Part shown: positions 34,230-41,219 of the stretch, piece after piece
Layout of the letters: each line of letters begins with the position of its first letter
Position numbering within the stretch: position 1 is the stretch's first letter
Source: Marinihelvus fidelis
GTDB lineage: Bacteria; Pseudomonadota; Gammaproteobacteria; Xanthomonadales; SZUA-36
Length of the DNA stretch: 64,000 nucleotides
Assembly (NCBI RefSeq): GCF_008725655.1
Contig: NZ_VYXP01000001.1
Location: 124,001-188,000, forward strand
Direction: 5' to 3'
The notes under the pieces: generated by a model
Told to the model about the DNA's origin: nothing
Seen by the model: the letters and a program-made list of their open reading frames with translations, nothing else
The model's database searches: none
Program-made: the position numbers and the translations under genes

Positions 34230-35759
34230 CTAGTAGACTTCGCGCAGGTAACGGCCGGCGGCCTCGATGTCATCCAGCCGGTCACGGCCCAGCAGCTCCT
34301 GCAGGGCCAGGTTGACCCCCTGCGCCATGCCCGTGCGGCTGCCGCAGACCATGATCACCGCGCCGTGGTTGACCCAGTCGACCACGGCGTCGGCATGTTC
34401 AAGCAACAGGTCCTGGACGTAACGCGGCGCAGTCGGGCAGCGTGAAAACGCCAGGTCGATGCGCTCCAGGGTGCCGTTGCCCTGCCACTGGCTGAGCTCG
34501 TCGGCAAAAGGCCGGTCGGCCACCGGGTCACGCTCGCCGAACAGCAGCCAGTTGCGACCGCCGCCCGCCAGCTCACGCTGGCGCAGCAATGCGCGCAGGC
34601 CGGCCAGGCCGGAGCCGTTACCGACCAGGATCACTGGTGCATCTATCGTCGGCGCGTGGAATCCCGGGTTGGGGCACAGGCGGATATCCAGGGTATCGCC
34701 CAGGGACAGTGTGCGGGCCAGCCAGTCTGAAGCCAGCCCCGGCTGGCCGTCGGGGCCCACCTGCCAGCGCACCACAAGGTCGAGCCGGCCATCTTCTGGG
34801 ACAGAGCTGACCGAATACTTGCGGGACATCAGCGGCGGCAGGCTGCCGATCCACCGCGCGGGGTTGGCGATCGCTGCCAGTGGGGGCTGTTCGGCCAGGG
34901 CGGGCAATTGCCGTCTCGCCAGGGCGTCGAATGCGGTGGTTTCCAACCCATCCATATCGAGTGGCTGGCCGGGTTGAAGGCCCAGGGCCCGTTCCAGTTC
35001 GCGGCGGGCCGCGACGGGGTTGTCCGGCACCAGCTCGGCCACATCGCCGGCCGCCCAGGTGGGGGGCGCGTCACCCTGCGGTTCCAGGACCAGGTGGTAC
35101 AGGGGCTGTCCCGGCGAGCCGGGGTTGAGTTGCCGGCGTTTCGCCAGCGTCCAGGTGGTCCACGGCGCTGTTGTGCTGCCCGGCTCGTTATCCAGGCCCA
35201 GGTCCGCACCGAGTTCGCGTAGCACGGCGCTCCATTGGTCCAGCGCGTCAGCCTGCCCCTGTTCCCCCCGCGCATCCAGCGACAGCGCCGGGCGCAGCGG
35301 CCGCGCGCCGTGGCCTTCGAGCGCATCGTGGACCCATTTCCCGAAGGTACAGAACTGGGCGTAGCTGCTGTCACCCAGGGCCAGCACTGCGAATTCCAGG
35401 TGCGACAGGTCCAATGACCGGTCTTCGTGGTAGCGCCGCTCGAAGCGGTTGCCATTGTCGGGGGGCTCGCCGCTGCCATAGGTGCTGGCGATGACCAGCA
35501 GACGGCGGGCGCCGGACAGTGCGGTATCGTCAACGTGATTCAGGGGCAGCAGCTGTACCTGGCCGTGCAGCGCCGCCGCGGTGCGTTCGGCCAGCCCGGC
35601 GGCTGTGCCGCTCTGGCTGGCGAAGGCGATGAGGGTGTCATGCCCGGTGGCCGCGCCCGTACCAAACCGGCGGCGGTGCCGGTACAGGCACCACGCGGTG
35701 AACAGGACATAGGCCGCCAGGACCAGGGCGGCCAGCCCCAGTCGCTGGACTTCGGTCAC
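34230..35759 (-). CDS. Membrane-anchored flavodoxin/ferredoxin-reductase-like flavoprotein (sulfite-reductase alpha-like)
   Basis: 509 residues. An N-terminal membrane helix (ALVLAAYVLFTAWCLYRH) is followed by a flavodoxin domain (LIAFASQSGTAAGLAER, IASTYGSGEPPDNGN and LALGDSSYAQFCTFGKW, FMN-binding loops), then an FAD domain (RKYSVSSVPEDGRLDLVVR, WLARTLSLGDTLDI) and an NADPH domain (VILVGNGSGLAGLRALLRQ, WLLFGERDP, VMVCGSRTGMAQGV-like). This is the diflavin layout of NADPH-dependent reductases. It is the last gene of the minus-strand iron operon, so it probably supplies electrons for ferric reduction. Start chosen from the frame beginning. Confidence 0.9.
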   Translation of the reverse strand: MTEVQRLGLAALVLAAYVLFTAWCLYRHRRRFGTGAATGHDTLIAFASQSGTAAGLAERTAAALHGQVQLLPLNHVDDTALSGARRLLVIASTYGSGEPPDNGNRFERRYHEDRSLDLSHLEFAVLALGDSSYAQFCTFGKWVHDALEGHGARPLRPALSLDARGEQGQADALDQWSAVLRELGADLGLDNEPGSTTAPWTTWTLAKRRQLNPGSPGQPLYHLVLEPQGDAPPTWAAGDVAELVPDNPVAARRELERALGLQPGQPLDMDGLETTAFDALARRQLPALAEQPPLAAIANPARWIGSLPPLMSRKYSVSSVPEDGRLDLVVRWQVGPDGQPGLASDWLARTLSLGDTLDIRLCPNPGFHAPTIDAPVILVGNGSGLAGLRALLRQRELAGGGRNWLLFGERDPVADRPFADELSQWQGNGTLERIDLAFSRCPTAPRYVQDLLLEHADAVVDWVNHGAVIMVCGSRTGMAQGVNLALQELLGRDRLDDIEAAGRYLREVY

Positions 35760-35771
35760 TGGGCGACCCGC

Positions 35772-36593
35772 TTACTGCGGGAGCACTTCCAGCGTCAGGA
35801 CGTACGAGCCCTGGCGCATCGTGGCCGGTGGCGTGGCCTGGTCGTCGCCGTACTCGGCTTCCAGCCAGTAACGCCCGGCGCCCGGCCAGTCGATGGCGAT
35901 AATGCCGTCAGCGTCGGCTTCCACCGAGAAGTCGTCCTGGGCGTCGCGGTAGCGGATGCCGTCGGGCACAACGGTCACCTTGGTACCGGCGGCCGGTTCG
36001 CCCTCGAAGAGAAAGCGGAATCGCGCGGTCTCACCGTTGTAGAGATCATTGGGGTGGCTGATGGGCTGCAGTTCCAGGCCGCTGTTACTGGGCGTGAATA
36101 CTGTCTCCGTGGGCGCGCCGGCGGTGACGTAGGTCTCGTTGCGGCGGGTGCCGTAGACCACTTTCAGGTCATCGGCCTTCTTGGGCACGGCGGTGTCGAA
36201 ATCTTCCGGGTTGGCGGTCTCGCCACGGCCCGGCCAGCGCCGGCGCTCGCCGTCCTCGTTGGTCCAGGTGGCCACCAGGCCTTCGCTGGCGCCGCCGATG
36301 CGGTAGGTGCCTTCCTGCGTCAGCTGCAGGTCGAAGACGCTGCGGTGCTTGCCGACATGCGGGTTCTGCAGTTCCACGTTTGAGCCGTCCGGCGCGGTGG
36401 CGGTGATGTTGTCCGGCCGCAGCGGAAAGTGGTTGAAGAAAAACACGTCGTTGGAGACGGCGGCATCGAAGGTCACCCACGGGTCCTCACCGGACAGCAC
36501 GGTAGCGGCCGGCAGAATCCAGAAGCGGTGCGCATGCGCGGAAAACGACAGGCCCAGGCCAAGCAGGGCGACAATGATCAGTTTGAGTTTCAT
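35772..36593 (-). CDS. DUF4198 periplasmic protein
   Basis: 273 residues with signal peptide MKLKLIIVALLGLGLSFSAHA, directly followed by HRFWILP, the classic mature start of the DUF4198 family (related to periplasmic metal-transport accessory proteins). The rest is a two-domain beta sandwich with YNGETARFRFLFEGEPAAGTKV and WPGAGRYWLEAEYG. The gene lies 12 bases upstream of the flavoprotein gene. A metal- or chelate-handling role in iron uptake is inference from context. Confidence 0.87.
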   Translation of the reverse strand: MKLKLIIVALLGLGLSFSAHAHRFWILPAATVLSGEDPWVTFDAAVSNDVFFFNHFPLRPDNITATAPDGSNVELQNPHVGKHRSVFDLQLTQEGTYRIGGASEGLVATWTNEDGERRRWPGRGETANPEDFDTAVPKKADDLKVVYGTRRNETYVTAGAPTETVFTPSNSGLELQPISHPNDLYNGETARFRFLFEGEPAAGTKVTVVPDGIRYRDAQDDFSVEADADGIIAIDWPGAGRYWLEAEYGDDQATPPATMRQGSYVLTLEVLPQ

Positions 36594-36629
36594 GACGGGT
36601 CCTTTGGTTCAGTCAGATGGGGTGCTGGC

Positions 36630-37151
36630 TTACGGCGCCAGTGAAAGCGTGACGGTGCCGAGTTCTTCCTCGCCCTCGGCGCTCAGGTTCAGGGGTTCAG
36701 CGGCCGGCCAGGCGAAATCGATCTTCAGCAGTTCGCGACCGCCGACTTCGCGCGAGGCCTCGACATGCAGCGTGTACTGGCCGTCGGGCAGGCCGGCGAG
36801 CTGGCCGTCCAGTTCGATGTCATAGACACCGGGCGGCTTGGTGGCGCCGGTGAAGGCATCGACGGGCATGTCCAATTTGCGGCCGCTGCGGCGCCACCAC
36901 TGGCGCAGGTCCTTCAGCCATTCCTTGCCTTCTTCGTCGAGCTGGTACCAGACCGCCAGGTTGGTGACTTCGCCGGTCTGCTGTTCCATGACCCAGGCGG
37001 CCAGGTAAGGGCGGTGGTACTCGGCCACGTTCAGCCGCGGCAGTTCCACGCTCAGCAGCGTGTCCGCGCTGGCGGCCGACGGCAGCGCCACCAGGGCGGC
37101 CAGCAACAGCGGGTACAGCAACTTCGGCAACGGGGCGTGAGGTGATTTCAT
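36630..37151 (-). CDS. DUF2271 periplasmic protein
   Basis: 173 residues with signal peptide (LLYPLLLAALVALPSAASA). The body contains YHRPYLAAWVMEQQTGEVTN, LKDLRQWWRRSG and DAFTGATKPPGVYDIELDG, the DUF2271 pattern. Its gene is the second in a four-gene operon, 36 bases before the DUF4198 gene and 9 bases after the PepSY-TM gene. The family is commonly found in this exact order beside ferric-reductase-like genes, but its biochemical role is unknown. Confidence 0.87.
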   Translation of the reverse strand: MKSPHAPLPKLLYPLLLAALVALPSAASADTLLSVELPRLNVAEYHRPYLAAWVMEQQTGEVTNLAVWYQLDEEGKEWLKDLRQWWRRSGRKLDMPVDAFTGATKPPGVYDIELDGQLAGLPDGQYTLHVEASREVGGRELLKIDFAWPAAEPLNLSAEGEEELGTVTLSLAP

Positions 37152-37160
37152 AAACAGTCC

Positions 37161-37778
37161 TTAGTGAACAAAGAGAATGATCAGCAGCAGCGGTATGACC
37201 AGGCCCAGGGCCACCGACGGCCAGGTGGCCGGCCGGGTGGGGGCATCGCGCATCAGCAAGACAAGACCCGTGATGCTGAACAGGAAACAGGCGACGGCAA
37301 AAATATCGATAAACCAGCTCCAGGCCACGCCGGTGTCGCGGCCCTTGTGCAGGTCGTTCAGGTAACTGATCCAGCCGCGGTCGGTGCGCTCGTAGACCAG
37401 GAAGCCATCTTCCAGGTCCAGGCTGAGCCAGGCATCGCCGCCGGGGCGGGGGATCGACAGGTACAGCTCACCGTCGCCCCATTCACCGTCCAGACCGGGG
37501 CGCACGTTGACGGACAGCTCATCAGACAGCCAGTCGCGCAGGGCATCCGGCAGCGGCGCGTCACCCTCCGGCACCGGGTCGATCGCTGCCAGGATGTCCG
37601 CGGGTACGTCGCGCTCCAGTTCGGTGATGACCGGGTTGGTGGGGATAATCGCGGCGTGGTTCAGCGTGATGCCGGTAAAGGCGAACAGCGCCAGGCCCAC
37701 CAGGCAGATGGCCGAACTGACCCAGTGCCACTGGCGCAGCGTGCCCAGGTGGCGCGTCATTGTCTTCCAGTTGGCCAT
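37161..37778 (-). CDS. PepSY-associated transmembrane protein
   Basis: 205 residues: an N-terminal membrane helix (WVSSAICLVGLALFAFTGITL), a periplasmic domain (ITELERDVPADILAAID to GFLVYERTDRGW, the PepSY-like strand pair), a HKGRDTGVAWSWFIDIFAV segment and two C-terminal helices (VACFLFSITGLVLLMR and WPSVALGLVIPLLLIILFV). Histidines at the membrane boundaries (WHW, LNH, DLHKG) could bind haem, as in PepSY-TM iron reductases. It leads the minus-strand operon directly behind a Fur box. Together with the flavoprotein it may form a split reductase. Confidence 0.88.
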   Translation of the reverse strand: MANWKTMTRHLGTLRQWHWVSSAICLVGLALFAFTGITLNHAAIIPTNPVITELERDVPADILAAIDPVPEGDAPLPDALRDWLSDELSVNVRPGLDGEWGDGELYLSIPRPGGDAWLSLDLEDGFLVYERTDRGWISYLNDLHKGRDTGVAWSWFIDIFAVACFLFSITGLVLLMRDAPTRPATWPSVALGLVIPLLLIILFVH

Positions 37779-37806
37779 GAAACGTCGGATGTCTGCTCGT
37801 GCAAAT

Positions 37807-37825
37807 GGTAATGATAATCATTTGT
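37807..37825 (-). promoter_or_regulatory. Fur box upstream of the PepSY-DUF2271-DUF4198-flavoprotein operon
   Basis: GGTAATGATAATCATTTGT has the palindromic core AATGAT-A-ATCATT and matches the Fur consensus at most positions. It lies about 30 bases upstream of the operon's first ATG (37778) and about 225 bases upstream of the second receptor gene, so it mainly serves the minus-strand operon but could influence both. Confidence 0.88.
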
Positions 37826-37879
37826 GAGAGTGCGCGCCAACGTTAACGCGCTGTTTCGGCAGGTCGCCGGCCAGCGCGT

Positions 37880-37907
37880 TTGGCAGTCGTTAAGAAGTTG
37901 TTATATA
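37880..37907 (+). promoter_or_regulatory. Putative promoter of the second TonB-dependent receptor
   Basis: TTGGCA (37880-37885) and TATATA (37902-37907) have a 16-base spacer; shifting the -10 to TATAAC gives 18. It lies 140-170 bases before the receptor ATG, leaving a long leader. Confidence 0.5.
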
Positions 37908-38049
37908 ACTTGGCATGAGGGTTGAGGGCGCCATTCAGAACGGACCTGCTGCAGGCCGCACTTTTCGACGGGCTTCCGGGGGCATTCGCGTGCCCGGGAC
38001 CAGGCCTTTGACGTGTCGTCGTTTCCGCAATACCAACCGATAAGGAAAG

Positions 38050-40368
38050 ATGATGAAGTCATTTACCGCATGCCACCTTTTTTTCGGCGCGCTTGGCGCC
38101 ACCACGTTGTTGCCGGCCGCGACGGCGCTGGCCCAGGTCGAGGACGACGAGCGCGTTTCGGGCGTGCTCGAAGAGGTCGTGGTGACCGCCACCCGCCGCG
38201 AGGAAAGCCTGCAGGACGTTCCCATTTCCATTGCCACGCTGAAAGGCGAGGCGCTCGACAGCCTGTTCTCCGCTGGCGAAGACGTGCTGGCCCTGTCCGG
38301 CCGCGTGCCCGGCCTGTACCTGGAGTCATCCAACGGCCGCGCGGCACCGCGTTTCTACATTCGCGGCCTGGGCAACATCGATTTCGACCTGGGCGCTTCG
38401 CAGCCGGTGTCCTTCATCATGGACGACGTGGTGCTGGAGAACGTGGTGCTGAAGAGTTTCCCCATGTTCGATGTCGACCAGGTGGAAGTCATCCGCGGGC
38501 CGCAGGGCAGCCTGTTCGGCCGCAACACCACGGCCGGTATCGTCAAGGTCGACACCAAGCGACCGACGCAGGAGACCGAGGGCTATGTCTCCGGCTCACT
38601 GGGGACTTTCATGACCGGCGACCTGGAGGCGGCACTGGGCGGCGGGCTGGGTGACAGCGGCTTCAGTTTCCGCGCGTCCGGCATCTACCGTACCCGCGAC
38701 GACTGGATCGACAATGGCTACACCGGCGAAGACGACGCCATGGGCGGCTATACGGAAAAAGCCGCGCGGCTGCAGCTGCAATGGGAGTCGGACAGCTTCC
38801 GCGCACTGCTGATGGCGCAGGGGCGTGACCTGGACGGCACGGCATCAATCTTCCGCGCCAACGTATTCGACACCGGCAGCAACGACCTGAACCAGAACTA
38901 CGACCGTGACCAGGTGTGGTACGACGGTGGAGACAACAACCCGCAGGGCTACGAGGGCACCGGTTACACGCTGAACCTGGACTGGACCTTCGGCAACGGT
39001 GCGACGCTGACGTCGATCACCTCCTTCCAGGAAGCCGACGGTTTCAGCCGCGGCGATATCGACGGTGGCGTGGTCGACTTCACCCAGTCCGTGCCGGTGC
39101 CGCCGGGCATCACCTTTGACCCGGCGGCAATCAATGGGCCAACCGGGTTGCCCACGCTGACCTTCCCGGGCAGCATCTATACCGATTCGGTCACCCAGGA
39201 CGCCGCCGACACCGACCAGTTCACCCAGGAGCTGCGCCTGGCCAGTGACACCAGCGGTGCCTTCAGTTGGCAGACCGGCGCCTACTGGTTTGATTCCGAC
39301 CTGACGGTCACCACCGACTCGTTCGCGTCGCTGGGCTTCCAGGACACCATCGTCAACTACGGCAACGAGGCCTGGGCCGTGTTCGGCCAGGGTGAACTGG
39401 ACCTGGGTGACCGGGTGAGCCTGATCGGTGGCCTGCGCTACACCGATGACAGCAAGGACTACCACGTGGTGCAGTACTCGGGCTTGTGGGAGATCCTGGG
39501 TATTCCCGCCGTCGCCCCGCTGACCGTCTCCGATGACCAGGTCAGCTGGGACCTGGCGGCCAACTTCTCACTGACGGACGATTCGGTGATCTTTGGCCGC
39601 GTCGCTTCCGGCTTCCGCGGCCCCACCATCCAGGGCCGCGACGTGGCCTTCCTGGAGTTCCCGACCATCGCCGACTCGGAAACCGTGCTGTCGTTCGAAC
39701 TGGGCTACAAGGCCGACCTGCTGGACGACCGCCTGCGCCTGAACGCCGCTGTGTTCACCTACGAGGTCGACGATATCCAGCTGTCCATCATCGGCGGCGC
39801 GTCGAACAGCAACCAGGTGATCAACGCCGACAAGGGTAAAGCCACCGGTTTCGAGATGGACCTGACCTGGCTGGCCACCGACAACCTGCTGCTGACCTTC
39901 GGCATGGCCTACAACGACACCGAGATCGACAGCCCCGGCCTGACCGTCGCGCCCTGCGGCTCCACGCTCTGCGAGGCCTACCAGGACCGTGACGCCAACG
40001 GCCAGGTGTCCATCGACGGCAACCCGCTGCCGCGCACGCCGGAGACCAACTACAGCCTGACCGCGCGCTGGAGCCTGCCGATGGGCGGCAGTGGCGAGTT
40101 CTTCGTGTTCACCGACTGGGTGTACTACGGCGAGACCCTGATGTCGCTGTACTACACGCCAGAATTCGTCACCGACGACCAGTTCGAAGGCGGCCTGAAA
40201 GTTGGCTACCTGAACTTCGAGAACAACTGGGAAGTGGCGCTGTTCGGCCGCAACATCACCGACGAGGACAACGTGAAGGGCTTTGTCGACTTCTCCAACC
40301 TGACTGGGTTCGTCAACGAGCCGGCGGTGTGGGGGGTCGAGGCAAGCTATCGTTTCGGCGGAAACTGA
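38050..40368 (+). CDS. TonB-dependent outer-membrane receptor (second copy)
   Basis: 772 residues from ATG 38050; the adjacent ATG at 38053 is equally possible. An AAGGAA motif is upstream. Signal peptide ends near TALA; then a TonB-box-like VLEEVVVTATRREESLQDV. The plug contains YIRGLGNIDFDLGAS and VEVIRGPQGSLFGRNTTAG, the signature of the large Sphingomonad/Xanthomonad-type TonB receptors, and the chain closes in GVEASYRFGGN with a terminal Asn instead of the usual Phe. It sits divergent from the reductase operon. Ligand unknown. Confidence 0.94.
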   Translation: MMKSFTACHLFFGALGATTLLPAATALAQVEDDERVSGVLEEVVVTATRREESLQDVPISIATLKGEALDSLFSAGEDVLALSGRVPGLYLESSNGRAAPRFYIRGLGNIDFDLGASQPVSFIMDDVVLENVVLKSFPMFDVDQVEVIRGPQGSLFGRNTTAGIVKVDTKRPTQETEGYVSGSLGTFMTGDLEAALGGGLGDSGFSFRASGIYRTRDDWIDNGYTGEDDAMGGYTEKAARLQLQWESDSFRALLMAQGRDLDGTASIFRANVFDTGSNDLNQNYDRDQVWYDGGDNNPQGYEGTGYTLNLDWTFGNGATLTSITSFQEADGFSRGDIDGGVVDFTQSVPVPPGITFDPAAINGPTGLPTLTFPGSIYTDSVTQDAADTDQFTQELRLASDTSGAFSWQTGAYWFDSDLTVTTDSFASLGFQDTIVNYGNEAWAVFGQGELDLGDRVSLIGGLRYTDDSKDYHVVQYSGLWEILGIPAVAPLTVSDDQVSWDLAANFSLTDDSVIFGRVASGFRGPTIQGRDVAFLEFPTIADSETVLSFELGYKADLLDDRLRLNAAVFTYEVDDIQLSIIGGASNSNQVINADKGKATGFEMDLTWLATDNLLLTFGMAYNDTEIDSPGLTVAPCGSTLCEAYQDRDANGQVSIDGNPLPRTPETNYSLTARWSLPMGGSGEFFVFTDWVYYGETLMSLYYTPEFVTDDQFEGGLKVGYLNFENNWEVALFGRNITDEDNVKGFVDFSNLTGFVNEPAVWGVEASYRFGGN

Positions 40369-40393
40369 GCGTTGCGGCATCAGTAGATAAAGT

Positions 40394-40448
40394 GCAACCG
40401 AAGGCGCCTGGCGGTCCCCCTGTACCCTGCCAGGACGCCTTCAGTTGC
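40394..40448. terminator. Long imperfect inverted repeat between convergent genes (probable bidirectional terminator)
   Basis: Left arm GCAAC-c-GAAGGCG-c-CTGGC (40394-40412) pairs with right arm GCCAG-ga-CGCCTTC-a-GTTGC (40429-40448), giving 17 paired bases interrupted by small mismatches, with a 16-base loop. It lies between the receptor stop (40368) and the end of the minus-strand gene at 40490. No clear T-tract follows on either strand. Confidence 0.55.
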
Positions 40449-40489
40449 GCGCCGAAAGCATTCAGCGTGTTTCCGGAACGTGTCCGGAC

Positions 40490-41002
40490 CTAGTCGGCAA
40501 ACTCACAGCTGACCCGTGGGTTCCAGTTGGAGAGTACGCCGGACGGGTTTTGCTCGCCGACCCAGGCGTGCAGGGCCCAGATGTCCTGGACCGGGTTGTA
40601 GTGCAGGTCGTGCCCCAGGAAGCGTGGCGGGGCGGCGTCGGTCCAGTCCGCGGCCGGGATAATGTATTCCACGCCGACGAAGGCCATGGAGCCATCCTCG
40701 GTGGGTGCGTAAAGCAGCACTTCGGGGTGCAGCACCGAGAGCGAGCCACCGTCCATCAGCAGGCTGAGGTTGGCGTAGTGGTAGCCCATGCCGCCTTCCG
40801 GGCTCTCCACGCAATCACTGAGCGGTGTGTCCCAGCCGGCCGCCTTGCCCACTTCGAAACTGTGAAAGGCACTGGTGGCCTGGCGCAGGGCGTTCAGGTC
40901 GCGGGCCGCCGCACCGTTGCCGGCGGACCAGGCGGTGGAACTCAACAGCAGCAACGTGCCGGCGGTGGCCAGGAGTGTGCGTGTTTGGGTCGTCTTGCTC
41001 AT
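40490..41002 (-). CDS. Secreted protein of unknown function
   Basis: 170 residues with a signal peptide (TLLATAGTLLLLSSTAWSAG). The mature protein contains YHYANLSLLMDGGSLSVLHP, FVGVEYIIPAADWTDAAPP and LHAWVGEQNPSGVLSNWNP. Similar small secreted proteins with an aligned YHYAN...PEVLLYAP pattern occur in proteobacteria without assigned function. Two cysteines (SDCVES and RVSCEF) could form one disulfide. Confidence 0.72.
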   Translation of the reverse strand: MSKTTQTRTLLATAGTLLLLSSTAWSAGNGAAARDLNALRQATSAFHSFEVGKAAGWDTPLSDCVESPEGGMGYHYANLSLLMDGGSLSVLHPEVLLYAPTEDGSMAFVGVEYIIPAADWTDAAPPRFLGHDLHYNPVQDIWALHAWVGEQNPSGVLSNWNPRVSCEFAD

Positions 41003-41219
41003 GTCATGTCCTCCATTGATTCAGTCAGTATGTCGTGGCGCGTCGCGGACGGACGTGCCGGGGCCGCGACAAGGACAAGACTGTCGCCAAGGGGCCAGGA
41101 AGACTTGCAGAAACCCTGATATTTATCTCAGTAAACCTTCAAGCGCCTGAAAAACCGCGTGTTTGCGTGCCTTCAGGCGCACGTTGCCCCGGCCCGTTCA
41201 ATCGCGTATATATCGGCGC
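41003..41219. other. Intergenic region between two divergent genes
   Basis: 217 bases. Apart from the upstream ends of the two flanking genes I see nothing; there is no convincing promoter pair and no RNA gene. Confidence 0.5.

Noticed and set aside
37161-38049. Second promoter for the TonB receptor overlapping the Fur box
   Set aside because: The better -35/-10 pair is closer to the receptor; the Fur box fits the minus operon.
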